From JAAFIW01 sp031414805 (GTDB lineage Bacteria > Pseudomonadota > Gammaproteobacteria > Burkholderiales > Burkholderiaceae_C), in the NCBI GenBank assembly GCA_031414805.1, contig JANOQJ010000038.1, forward strand, positions 1 through 64,000: a stretch of DNA of 64,000 bases, in the 5' to 3' direction. The notes beneath the pieces were generated by a model. That model saw nothing but the letters and a program-made list of their open reading frames with translations. It was not told the origin of the DNA and ran no database searches. Below are positions 7,517 through 15,297 of this stretch, in pieces; position 1 is the stretch's first letter, and the number at the start of each line of letters is the position of its first letter. Made by a program: the position numbers and the translations under genes.

Positions 7517-8860
7517 TCACCCGAGCAACGCCATTTCAGCCTGCAGCGCCACATTCAACACCGTGTCGTCTCGCAGCGCGCCATTCCAGATCATCAGCCC
7601 CACTGGCAGGTCATCGGGTGAATGGCAGGGAATGGAAATGCCACAGCCGTCCAGCAGGTTCACCACGAAGGTGTTGCGCAGCAGCAGGTTGTTAACGCGA
7701 AAAAACTCCGTATCGCGTCGTGTGTCCAGCGCGGTGTCGGTGCCTGTGGCCGGCGCGACATGAGCAATCGGCGGCGCCACGATCGGCACGGTGGGCGACA
7801 GAACCGCGTCGAAGCCTTTGAGTTGCGCGTGCATCTGCTCCATCCAGTGCTCGCGGGCCTTGAGCAATTCGATGTATTCCCAGGCCAGCACCGGCGCGCC
7901 TCCTTCGATTCGCATGCGCACGCGCGGGTCGTAGCGCCCACCGTCGCTTGCCAGTCGTTGGCGGTGCCAGGCGTAGCTCTCGGGGGCTGCAAAACCACCG
8001 TTGGGTTGCTGGTGCAAGGGTGCCAGGCGAATCTCGTGAATGCGGGCACCGGCCGCGCGCAGACGGGCCAGGGTGCGGGCAAAAGCGCGTGCCACGGTTT
8101 CGTCCATTCCGGCCAGCATGAAGTCGGTGTCTACCGCAAATCTGTACGCGGCCAGGGGCGCGCCACTGCGGGTGACCTGGCGCTGCGCCAGCAGCTCGTG
8201 CACCGTGATGGCGTCCTGCACCGAGCGGGTCATGGCGCACACCGTGTCCAACGTGGTGGACAGCGGCAGCGTGCCTTGGGTTGGAACCAGGCGGGCTGTA
8301 CTTTTGAAACCCACCACGCCGCACAGCGCCGCCGGAATCCGTATGGAGCCGCCGGTGTCAGACCCCAAACCGACAAACGCAGCGCCGCTGGCCACCGACA
8401 CCGCCGCGCCCGATGACGAGCCGCCAGGGATGCGCGCAATGGCGGTATCGCAGGGGTTGACCGGCGTGCCGTGGTGCGGGTTGGTGCCCACGCCTGAAAA
8501 CGCAAATTCGCTCATGTTGGTGCGGCCCAGCAGCGCACCGCCCGCGGCTTTCAGGCGTGCCACGGCAGGCGCGTCCTGTACAGCCGGCGGCGCATCGGCC
8601 AGCACGGCAGAGCCTGCCGCAGTGGTCTGACCCGAGACGTTAAACAGGTCTTTGACCGACACCGGCAGGCCTGCCAGCGGCTGTGATGCCAGCGACTGCC
8701 GTGGGGATGCAGCGGCTGTGTTGGAAATGGGTCCGATAAAAACGTTTCGGCAGCCTGCAGACCTGGACAGATCCAGCGATTGCGCCCACTCGTCTGCCAC
8801 GCTTCGGTCTCCCGCCAACAGGCCCTGTCGGGTGGTGTGAAGGTCGGGGCGCAGAGTCAT
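7517..8860 (-). CDS. Amidase signature family hydrolase
   Basis: 447 residues. The amidase-signature triad is visible: Lys70 in LPVSVKDLFNV, the cis-Ser near 148 in GGSSSGAA, and the nucleophile Ser172 in GSDTGGSIR. The 24-residue spacing between the two serines matches characterised members such as malonamidase E2. It hydrolyses a C-N amide bond. It is not a GatA of the tRNA-dependent transamidation complex, since gatB and gatC are absent and the enzyme is shorter. With dadA immediately downstream it plausibly releases an amino acid that DadA then oxidises. The start at 8860 is an ATG without an obvious SD. It is divergent from rpsB. Confidence 0.88.
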   Translation of the reverse strand: MTLRPDLHTTRQGLLAGDRSVADEWAQSLDLSRSAGCRNVFIGPISNTAAASPRQSLASQPLAGLPVSVKDLFNVSGQTTAAGSAVLADAPPAVQDAPAVARLKAAGGALLGRTNMSEFAFSGVGTNPHHGTPVNPCDTAIARIPGGSSSGAAVSVASGAAFVGLGSDTGGSIRIPAALCGVVGFKSTARLVPTQGTLPLSTTLDTVCAMTRSVQDAITVHELLAQRQVTRSGAPLAAYRFAVDTDFMLAGMDETVARAFARTLARLRAAGARIHEIRLAPLHQQPNGGFAAPESYAWHRQRLASDGGRYDPRVRMRIEGGAPVLAWEYIELLKAREHWMEQMHAQLKGFDAVLSPTVPIVAPPIAHVAPATGTDTALDTRRDTEFFRVNNLLLRNTFVVNLLDGCGISIPCHSPDDLPVGLMIWNGALRDDTVLNVALQAEMALLG

Positions 8861-8894
8861 AGGGGGATGGTATCGGGTGGAGGGCGAGCAAAGG

Positions 8895-8922
8895 CAGACA
8901 GGGCGGCGACGCGGGCTATAAT
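8895..8922 (+). promoter_or_regulatory. Predicted sigma70 promoter of rpsB-tsf
   Basis: A perfect TATAAT at 8917..8922 is preceded 16 bases upstream by CAGACA, a weak -35. It would give a 5' UTR of about 160 bases before rpsB, the length needed for a regulatory leader. Confidence 0.6.
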
Positions 8923-8996
8923 CTCGCAGTTTTGCGGGATGCGGCTCTTGTCTTCACAGGTCGTTGCATTCCATCTCAAGCAAAACCAATCGCAAA

Positions 8997-9059
8997 CCAG
9001 CCCAACAAGGTGTTGTGTCGTTACATGAAAAGTCATCGTAACGCCACAAAACGGGCTGG
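8997..9059 (+). ncRNA. Structured rpsB leader, candidate S2 autoregulatory RNA
   Basis: CCAGCCC (8997..9003) pairs with GGGCTGG (9053..9059) and encloses a long hairpin: TTGTG/CACAA, CGTTAC/GTAACG and ATGA/TCAT around an AAAG loop. An alternative small stem, CAACA/TGTTG, competes for part of it. The structure lies in the rpsB 5' UTR about 30 bases before the start codon. In E. coli, ribosomal protein S2 represses rpsB-tsf through its own leader; this could be the betaproteobacterial counterpart. This is inferred from base pairing only. Confidence 0.55.
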
Positions 9060-9088
9060 ATTTTAGACCCAACCTTTGGAGTTATCAC

Positions 9089-9847
9089 ATGTCAGTCACC
9101 ATGCGTGAAATGCTGGAAGCCGGTGTCCATTTCGGTCACCAAACCCGTTTCTGGAACCCCAAGATGGCGCCGTTTATTTTCGGCCATCGCAACAAAATTC
9201 ACATCATCAACCTGGAAAAATCGCTGCCGATGTTCCAGGACGCATCCAAGTTCGTGCGTCAGTTGTCCGCCAACCGCGGCACCGTGTTGATGGTGGGCAC
9301 CAAGCGCCAGGCGCGTGAAACCGTGGCCATGGAAGCACAGCGCGCTGGTGTGCCGTTTGTGAACCAGCGCTGGCTGGGCGGCATGTTGACGAACTTCAAA
9401 ACCGTCAAAACCTCGATCAAGCGTTTGAAAGACATGAAGGCCCAGCAAGAAGGCGGTCTGGACGCGATGAGCAAGAAAGAGCAACTGATGTTTGCCCGCG
9501 AAATGGCCAAGCTGGAGCGCGACATTGGCGGTATTCAGGACATGACCGGCTTGCCCGACGCGATTTTCATGATTGACGTGGGTTTTCACAAAATTGCCGT
9601 CACAGAAGCGAAAAAATTGGGTATTCCGGTCATTGGCGTGGTGGATACCAACCATTCGCCCGAAGGCATTGACTACATCATTCCGGGCAACGACGACTCG
9701 GCTAAAGCGGTGGTGTTATATGCCCGCGGTATTGCTGATGCGATTCTGGAAGGCCGTGCCAACGCGATGAACGACGTGGTCAAAGCCGTGACGGAAACCA
9801 ACGACAGCGATGAATTTGTGGAAGTGCAGGAAGAAACTGCAGCCTGA
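9089..9847 (+). CDS. rpsB: 30S ribosomal protein S2
   Basis: 252 residues, MSVTMREMLEAGVHFGHQTR onward, with NPKMAPFIFG, the QRWLGGMLTNF segment and the late GIPVIGVVDTN, all typical of bacterial S2. It binds the 16S rRNA head-body junction and is needed for S1 recruitment. The SD-like TTTGGAG lies about seven bases before the ATG. It is followed by an intrinsic terminator and then tsf, the classical rpsB-tsf pair. Confidence 0.98.
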   Translation: MSVTMREMLEAGVHFGHQTRFWNPKMAPFIFGHRNKIHIINLEKSLPMFQDASKFVRQLSANRGTVLMVGTKRQARETVAMEAQRAGVPFVNQRWLGGMLTNFKTVKTSIKRLKDMKAQQEGGLDAMSKKEQLMFAREMAKLERDIGGIQDMTGLPDAIFMIDVGFHKIAVTEAKKLGIPVIGVVDTNHSPEGIDYIIPGNDDSAKAVVLYARGIADAILEGRANAMNDVVKAVTETNDSDEFVEVQEETAA

Positions 9848-9863
9848 GTTTGTTTGCCCGATC

Positions 9864-9890
9864 AAAAAGGGGCTTTTGAGCCCCTTTTTT
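9864..9890 (+). terminator. rpsB-tsf intergenic terminator/attenuator
   Basis: AAAAAGGGGCT TTTG AGCCCC followed by T6. It is a strong intrinsic terminator with an A-tract on the left. Partial read-through would set the S2:EF-Ts ratio, as known for rpsB-tsf in E. coli. Confidence 0.88.
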
Positions 9891-9944
9891 ACAAGTCTTT
9901 CTGCTTTTTAGTTTTTCAGTTTATCGATTCAACGGAGTACAGAC

Positions 9945-10871
9945 ATGGCCGATATCACCGCAAAAATGGTCGCCGAACTGCGCGGCAAAACCGACGCACC
10001 CATGATGGAGTGCAAAAAAGCCCTGACCGAAGCCGAAGGCAATATGGACAAGGCCGAAGAGTTGCTGCGCATCAAGCTGGGTAACAAGGCAGGCAAGGCT
10101 GCCAGCCGCGTGACGGCTGAAGGTGTGGTGATGGCGTCCATCAATGGCTCCACCGGAGCATTGCTGGAAGTGAACTGCGAAACCGATTTCGTCACCAAAA
10201 ACGACAGCTTTTTGGCCCTGGCCCAAACCGCTGCTGACCTGGTGGCCAAACACAACCCCGCCGATGTGGCGGCCCTGGGTGCAATTGCTCACAGCCAGGA
10301 TGGCTTTGGCCCCACGCTGGAAGATGTGCGCAAGGGCTTGATCGGCAAGATCGGCGAAAACATGAGCTTTCGCCGCTTCAAGCGCTTTGACGGCGCGAAC
10401 AAACTGGCCGCTTACCTGCACGGCACGCGCATTGGCGTGGTCGTGGAATTTGACGGTGATGAAGCTGCTGCCAAAGACGTGGCCATGCATGTGGCCGCGA
10501 TGAAGCCCGTGGCGCTGACCAGCTCCGACGTGCCCGCCGAGTTGATCGAAAAAGAGCGCGCCGTGGCCGCTGGCAAAGCCGAAGAAGACCGCAAAGTGGC
10601 CGAAGAAGCAGGCAAGCCTGCGCAAGCACCTGAAATCGTGGCCAAGCGCATTGAAGGCGGCGTGCAGAAGTTCTTGAAAGAAGTCTCGCTGTTCAACCAG
10701 CCCTTTGTGAAGAACGACAAGCAAACCGTCGAGCAAATGCTCAAAGCCGCGGGCACGACCGTCAAGGCGTTCACGCTGTATGTGGTGGGCGAGGGCATCG
10801 AGAAGAAGGTCGACGATTTCGCTGCTGAAGTGGCGGCGCAAGTGGCGGCAGCCAAAGGCACGACGGAATGA
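9945..10871 (+). CDS. tsf: Elongation factor Ts
   Basis: 308 residues. The N-terminal UBA-like domain carries ELRGKTDAPMMECKKAL, with the TDAPMMECK variant of the EF-Ts signature. LLEVNCETDFVTKND starts the core nucleotide-exchange domain, and a coiled-coil segment and C-terminal module follow. It catalyses GDP release from EF-Tu. An ATG with CAACGGAGT upstream fits the start. It is followed by an unusual palindromic spacer before pyrH. Confidence 0.98.
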   Translation: MADITAKMVAELRGKTDAPMMECKKALTEAEGNMDKAEELLRIKLGNKAGKAASRVTAEGVVMASINGSTGALLEVNCETDFVTKNDSFLALAQTAADLVAKHNPADVAALGAIAHSQDGFGPTLEDVRKGLIGKIGENMSFRRFKRFDGANKLAAYLHGTRIGVVVEFDGDEAAAKDVAMHVAAMKPVALTSSDVPAELIEKERAVAAGKAEEDRKVAEEAGKPAQAPEIVAKRIEGGVQKFLKEVSLFNQPFVKNDKQTVEQMLKAAGTTVKAFTLYVVGEGIEKKVDDFAAEVAAQVAAAKGTTE

Positions 10872-10993
10872 CGCGCTGATGACGGCGCTTCGCGCATGAT
10901 CTGGCTGCGCTCGATGACAGAATGACTCTGGTTTGTAGTCATCGCGCAGAGCGCAGTCATCGAAGCGAAGCAAGGTCATTTCGTCATCACGCG
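10872..10993 (+). repeat. Long nested palindrome in tsf-pyrH spacer
   Basis: Complementary blocks nest in order across 122 bases: CGCG plus TGATGACG (10872..10884) with CGTCATCA plus CGCG (10982..10993); GCTTCG (10887) with CGAAGC (10961); ATGA (10896) with TCAT (10957); CTGCGCTC (10905) with GAGCGCAG (10949); GATGAC (10913) with GTCATC (10938). The central loop is about 19 bases. There is no T-run. It could be a mobile palindromic unit, an RNase-processing site or an RNA regulator. It shares ATGAC and GCGCTTC words with the palindrome at 58516..58600. Confidence 0.75.
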
Positions 10994-11024
10994 AACCAAC
11001 CCATCAATCATCCAAGGAACACAC

Positions 11025-11747
11025 ATGAGTACCCCCAAACCAGCCCACAAGCGCATCCTGCTCAAGCTGTCAGGGGAGGCCTTGATGGGTGACGATGCGT
11101 TTGGCATCAACCGTGCCACCATCGTGCGCATGGTGGAAGAGATTGCCGAGGTCAATCGCCTGGGCGTGGAGTTGGCCATCGTCATCGGTGGCGGTAACAT
11201 TTTTCGCGGTGTGGCGGGTGGCTCGGTTGGTATGGACCGTGCCACAGCCGACTACATGGGCATGCTGGCCACGGTGATGAATGCCTTGGCGCTGGCCGAC
11301 ACCATGAACAAAGCGGGTTTGGTGGCCCGTGTGATGTCGGCGATTGCCATTGAGCAGGTGGTTGAGCCCTATGTGCGGCCCAAGGCCTTGCAATATCTGG
11401 AAGAGGGCAAGGTCGTCATATTCGCAGCTGGTACTGGCAATCCGTTTTTCACCACCGACACCGCAGCGGCGCTGCGCGGCGCTGAAATTGGTGCGGAACT
11501 GGTGCTCAAGGCGACCAAGGTCGACGGCGTGTACACGGCAGACCCCAAGCTGGACCCGACCGCTACGCGCTACACATCCTTAAGCTTTGACGAGGCGATG
11601 GCCCAGAACCTGGGCATCATGGACGCTACCGCGTTTGCCCTGTGCCGCGACCAGAAGCTGCCCGTTAAAGTATTTTCTATATTCAAGAACGGTGCGCTCA
11701 AACGCGTGGTGCTGGGCGAAGACGAAGGCACCCTCGTTCACGTATAG
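11025..11747 (+). CDS. pyrH: Uridylate kinase (UMP kinase)
   Basis: 240 residues of the amino-acid-kinase fold: KRILLKLSGEALMGDDAFGI is the N-terminal phosphate-binding segment, VIGGGNIFRG the UMP/ATP loop, and GTGNPFFTTDTAAALRG the acceptor site. It phosphorylates UMP to UDP as a hexamer, regulated by GTP and UTP. CCAAGGAACACAC upstream gives an SD. It is placed between tsf and frr as in most bacteria. Confidence 0.98.
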   Translation: MSTPKPAHKRILLKLSGEALMGDDAFGINRATIVRMVEEIAEVNRLGVELAIVIGGGNIFRGVAGGSVGMDRATADYMGMLATVMNALALADTMNKAGLVARVMSAIAIEQVVEPYVRPKALQYLEEGKVVIFAAGTGNPFFTTDTAAALRGAEIGAELVLKATKVDGVYTADPKLDPTATRYTSLSFDEAMAQNLGIMDATAFALCRDQKLPVKVFSIFKNGALKRVVLGEDEGTLVHV

Positions 11748-11779
11748 GTTCACGTGTCAGTTCACGTAGAGGAGAAAAA

Positions 11780-12340
11780 ATGAGCATTGAAGACATCAAG
11801 ACCCAGTTGCAAAGCAAGATGGATCAGTCCATCGCCGCTTTCATGAACAACTTGACCAAAATCCGCACCGGCCGCGCCAACCCGGCGCTGCTCGACTCGG
11901 TACAGGTGGAGTACTACGGCTCCCACGTGCCGCTCAGCCAGGTGGCCAATGTGTCGCTGCTGGACTCGCGCACGATCAGCATCCAGCCCTGGGAAAAAGG
12001 CATGGGCGCGAAGATTGAAAAAGCCATTCGCGAGAGCGATCTGGGGTTGAATCCCTCGTCCATGGGCGACCTGATTCGCGTGCCCATGCCCGCCATGAGT
12101 GAAGAGCGCCGCAAAGAAATGACCAAGCTGGTTCGCAATGAAGGCGAAAACGCCAAAGTGGCGGTTCGCAACCAGCGACGCGACGCGAATGAAGCGGTCA
12201 AGAAACTGGTGAAAGACAAGCTGGCGTCGGAAGACGACCAGAAACGCGCCGAGGCTGACGTTCAAAAAGTAACAGACAAACACATCACCGACATTGACCG
12301 CCTGATTGCTGCCAAAGAGCAGGAAATCATGGCGGTTTGA
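11780..12340 (+). CDS. frr: Ribosome recycling factor
   Basis: 186 residues, the usual length. The sequence contains KIRTGRANPALLDSVQVEYYG, shown here as the conserved domain-II entry, and PMPAMSEERRKEMTKLVR of the long three-helix bundle. With EF-G it splits post-termination ribosomes. A strong SD (GAGGAG) precedes the ATG, 32 bases after pyrH. A 42-base repeat copy fills most of the spacer to uppS. Confidence 0.98.
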   Translation: MSIEDIKTQLQSKMDQSIAAFMNNLTKIRTGRANPALLDSVQVEYYGSHVPLSQVANVSLLDSRTISIQPWEKGMGAKIEKAIRESDLGLNPSSMGDLIRVPMPAMSEERRKEMTKLVRNEGENAKVAVRNQRRDANEAVKKLVKDKLASEDDQKRAEADVQKVTDKHITDIDRLIAAKEQEIMAV

Positions 12341-12357
12341 GTATCATTTCGGCTCCT

Positions 12358-12399
12358 AGCCCTTATGAATACTGCTCAAGCAGCTATTGAATTGATAGT
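12358..12399 (+). repeat. 42-base repeat, copy 3 (frr-uppS spacer)
   Basis: Starts AGCCCTTATGAATACTGC, has the intact core TGCTCAAGCAGCTA and ends GATAGT. It is the only fully non-coding copy in the window, ending 10 bases before the uppS start codon, so it occupies the place where the uppS ribosome-binding site would be. Confidence 0.88.
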
Positions 12400-12409
12400 G
12401 AATTAAGGT

Positions 12410-13177
12410 ATGAGCAGCATCCCGCAACACATCGCCATCGTGATGGACGGTAACGGTCGCTGGGCCACGCAGCGCATGTTGCCGCGGGTGGCCGGGCATA
12501 AGCGGGGTGTGGATGCCTTGCGGCTGTGCGTGCGCCATTGCGGCGAAATTGGCGTGAGCGTGCTCACCGTGTTTGCCTTCTCTTCCGAGAATTGGAACCG
12601 GCCTCCCGAAGAGGTGTCGGGTTTGATGGAGTTGCTGGCCGTCGCCTTGTCGCGCGAGGTGCCGCAGTTGCAGGCCGATGGTGTGCGCATGCACTTCGTG
12701 GGTGACCGTGCGGGCTTGTCGGTCAAGGTGCGCGAAGGTCTGGAGCAAGCCGAGGCGGCCACTGCAGGTAACAGCAAACTCATTTTCAACATTTGCTTTA
12801 ACTACGGTGGCCGCTGGGACATCGCCCAAGCGGCAGCCCGCCTGGCAGCCGCTCAGCAGCCGATCACCGAAGCCTCGCTGCACGCGGCCATGGCCATGTC
12901 GCATGTGCGCGATCCTGATTTGTTAATTCGCACCGGCGGCGAGCAGCGCATCAGCAATTTCCTGCTCTGGCAGGCCGCTTACTCCGAGCTGTATTTCAGC
13001 CCTTTGCTCTGGCCCGACTTTGACGAGAAGGCGCTGGACGCCGCGATTGCCGATTACGCGGGCCGCGAGCGGCGTTTTGGCAAAACCTCGGCCCAGGTAG
13101 CGGTCCCTTCAGCCCCTTCAGCCCCATCCGCCGCCAAACCCGAGCGCCAGTCCCTGCTGTCCCGCTGGGTTGCTTAG
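12410..13177 (+). CDS. uppS: Undecaprenyl diphosphate synthase (di-trans,poly-cis)
   Basis: 255 residues; HIAIVMDGNGRWATQR carries the catalytic Asp and the pyrophosphate-binding residues, FAFSSENWNRP and RTGGEQRISNFLLWQ are further signatures. It builds C55 undecaprenyl diphosphate, the lipid carrier for peptidoglycan and O-antigen. The C-terminus is Pro/Ser/Ala rich (VPSAPSAPSAAKPERQ) and looks disordered. No good SD is visible, because the 42-base repeat lies just upstream; translation may depend on frr coupling or be weak. Confidence 0.97.
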   Translation: MSSIPQHIAIVMDGNGRWATQRMLPRVAGHKRGVDALRLCVRHCGEIGVSVLTVFAFSSENWNRPPEEVSGLMELLAVALSREVPQLQADGVRMHFVGDRAGLSVKVREGLEQAEAATAGNSKLIFNICFNYGGRWDIAQAAARLAAAQQPITEASLHAAMAMSHVRDPDLLIRTGGEQRISNFLLWQAAYSELYFSPLLWPDFDEKALDAAIADYAGRERRFGKTSAQVAVPSAPSAPSAAKPERQSLLSRWVA

Positions 13178-13182
13178 ACGCC

Positions 13183-14034
13183 ATGCTCCAGCAACGCATC
13201 ATCACCGCCCTGGTGCTGTTGGCTATCTTGCTGCCAGCCTTGTTTTATCCCTCACCCGAGCCATTCAACGCCGTGGCCTTGCTGCTGATCGGCGCGGGTG
13301 CCTGGGAGTGGGGCCGCATGAACGGCTATGGCAACAAGGGCTCGCTGTTTGTGGCGTTTGACTGCGTGGTGTTGTGTGCCGTGTCGTGGCGGCTGGGCCT
13401 GCTGAACCAGCCACTGACCTTGCTCTGGACGGTAGCTGGCGCGCTGTGGGTGCTGGCCGGCGTGTGGTTAATGCGCGCGGGTGTGCCGGGCTGGCCGCTC
13501 GTGCCCAAGTGGTTGCGTGTGGCAGGCGGCTTGCTGGCCCTGTGGCTGGCCTGGCTGGCGGTGGCTCAGGCGCGGGTCATCGGTATCAACTTTTTGCTTT
13601 CCGTCCTGCTGCTGGTGTGGACAGCGGATATCGCGGCTTACTTTGCAGGCCGCGCGTTTGGTATGAAGGTCGCCAAGGTCAAGTTGGCACCCGCCATCAG
13701 CCCCGGCAAGAGCTGGGAGGGTGTGTGGGGCGGTATGTTGGGCGTGGTGGTGCTGGCTTGGGGTTGGGTGGCGTTTGACGCGGCCTGGCCGGGGCAGTCC
13801 CTGAGTTTGTACTCACGGCTGGCGGCGCACAGCGGTGTGTTGCTGGTGCTGGCGGTGTTGTTTCTGGCCGCGATGAGCGTGGTGGGCGACTTGGTGGAAT
13901 CGCTGGTCAAGCGCAGCGTGGGTGTGAAAGACTCCAGCGGCTTGCTGCCGGGCCACGGCGGCGTGCTGGATCGGGTGGACGCGTTGCTGCCCACCTTGCC
14001 GCTGGCGATGATGTTGGCTGGTTTGGCGAGATAG
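13183..14034 (+). CDS. cdsA: Phosphatidate cytidylyltransferase
   Basis: 283 residues, multi-pass membrane protein (about seven hydrophobic segments). The CDS family signature is KRSVGVKDSSGLLPGHGG followed by VLDRVDALL near the C-terminus. It makes CDP-diacylglycerol from phosphatidate and CTP, the branch point of phospholipid synthesis. It starts five bases after uppS and is followed closely by dxr, consistent with one operon. Confidence 0.95.
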   Translation: MLQQRIITALVLLAILLPALFYPSPEPFNAVALLLIGAGAWEWGRMNGYGNKGSLFVAFDCVVLCAVSWRLGLLNQPLTLLWTVAGALWVLAGVWLMRAGVPGWPLVPKWLRVAGGLLALWLAWLAVAQARVIGINFLLSVLLLVWTADIAAYFAGRAFGMKVAKVKLAPAISPGKSWEGVWGGMLGVVVLAWGWVAFDAAWPGQSLSLYSRLAAHSGVLLVLAVLFLAAMSVVGDLVESLVKRSVGVKDSSGLLPGHGGVLDRVDALLPTLPLAMMLAGLAR

Positions 14035-14046
14035 AAGATAAAAATC

Positions 14047-15276
14047 ATGAAAAAGCAACGCATCACGATCCTCGGCTCTACAGGCTCCGTGGGTGCCAAC
14101 ACGCTGGACGTGATCGCGCGCCACCCGCAGCGGTTTGAGGTGCTTGCACTCACCGCTGCCACCCAGGTGGACTTGATGCTCACCCAGTGCGCCCAGTTCA
14201 AGCCCCGCTATGCCGTGATGGCCAGCGAACCGCATGGCAGGCTGCTGGAAGAGAAAATCAAGGCAAATAGCCTTCCAACCCTTGTATTGACTGCTCAAGC
14301 AGCTATCGAATTAGTAGCGTCTCACGAAGAAGTCGATGCTGTGATGGCGGCCATCGTCGGCGCTGCCGGGCTGTCGCCGTGCCTGGCTGCAGCGCGTGCG
14401 GGTAAGCGCTTGCTGCTGGCCAACAAAGAAGCGCTGGTGGTCGGCGGCCAGTTGTTTCTCGATGCGGTGAAGCACGGCGGGGCAACCCTGCTGCCCATCG
14501 ACAGCGAGCATTCAGCCATCTTTCAAAGCCTGCCTGAAGACCCCAGCACCTGGGATGCGCGGGTTGACAAAATCATTCTCACCGCCTCCGGTGGCCCCTT
14601 TCGCACGCGTGACGTGGCCACCCTGCGCGACGTGACGCCACAAGAAGCCTGCGCTCACCCCAACTGGGTCATGGGCCGCAAAATTTCGGTTGACTCGGCC
14701 ACCATGATGAACAAAGCGCTGGAGGTCATCGAGGCGCGTTACTTGTTTGGCTTGCCACCACACCGCCTGGAAGTGGTGCTGCACCCGCAAAGCGTGATCC
14801 ACAGCATGGTGCAGTACCGCGACAGCTCAGTCGTGGCGCAACTCGGCACGCCCGACATGCGCGTGCCCATTGCTTATGGCCTGGCCTGGCCTGAGCGCAT
14901 TGCCTCGGGTGCCAGCACGCTCGACTTCAGGCAACTGGCCGACTTGACGTTTGAAAGTCTGGATGCGCCTGGCCATGCCGAGCGCTTTGCGGGCTTGGCG
15001 CTGGCCTGGGAAACTCTGGCGGCACCCGAGGGCGCCACGGCGGTGCTGAATGCGGCCAACGAAGTGGCGGTCGAGGCATTTTTGGCTCAGCGTATCCGTT
15101 TTGACCAGATTCACGCGGTCAACCGCGCAACTTTGGATGCGCTATCCCCCTCAAAACCGCGCTCGCTGGACGACTTGCTGGCGCTGGATGCGCAAGCACG
15201 TGGAGTGGCCAATCAGGCTATTGCGCAATTGGGTACTCGATCCGGTACGCGTTTGGGTGCTGTCGAAACGGTTTGA
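14047..15276 (+). CDS. dxr: 1-deoxy-D-xylulose 5-phosphate reductoisomerase
   Basis: 409 residues. ITILGSTGSVGANTLDVI is the NADPH-binding motif; ANKEALVVGG, PIDSEHSAIFQ and KISVDSATMMNKALE carry the metal- and substrate-binding residues. It catalyses the committed step of the MEP isoprenoid pathway and feeds uppS upstream. Residues about 78-91 come from a 42-base repeat (TLVLTAQAAIELVA) lying just before the conserved EVDAVMAAIVGAAG block. The strong family motifs on both sides are intact, so the enzyme should be active. Confidence 0.97.
   Translation: MKKQRITILGSTGSVGANTLDVIARHPQRFEVLALTAATQVDLMLTQCAQFKPRYAVMASEPHGRLLEEKIKANSLPTLVLTAQAAIELVASHEEVDAVMAAIVGAAGLSPCLAAARAGKRLLLANKEALVVGGQLFLDAVKHGGATLLPIDSEHSAIFQSLPEDPSTWDARVDKIILTASGGPFRTRDVATLRDVTPQEACAHPNWVMGRKISVDSATMMNKALEVIEARYLFGLPPHRLEVVLHPQSVIHSMVQYRDSSVVAQLGTPDMRVPIAYGLAWPERIASGASTLDFRQLADLTFESLDAPGHAERFAGLALAWETLAAPEGATAVLNAANEVAVEAFLAQRIRFDQIHAVNRATLDALSPSKPRSLDDLLALDAQARGVANQAIAQLGTRSGTRLGAVETV
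14277..14318 (+). repeat. 42-base coding repeat, copy 4 (inside dxr, sense)
   Basis: Starts AACCCTTGTATTGACTGC, carries the intact core TGCTCAAGCAGCTA and ends TTAGTAGC. It is read in frame as part of TLVLTAQAAIELVA. Confidence 0.88.
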
Positions 15277-15297
15277 TTTTTTCAGGGAAACGCCACC

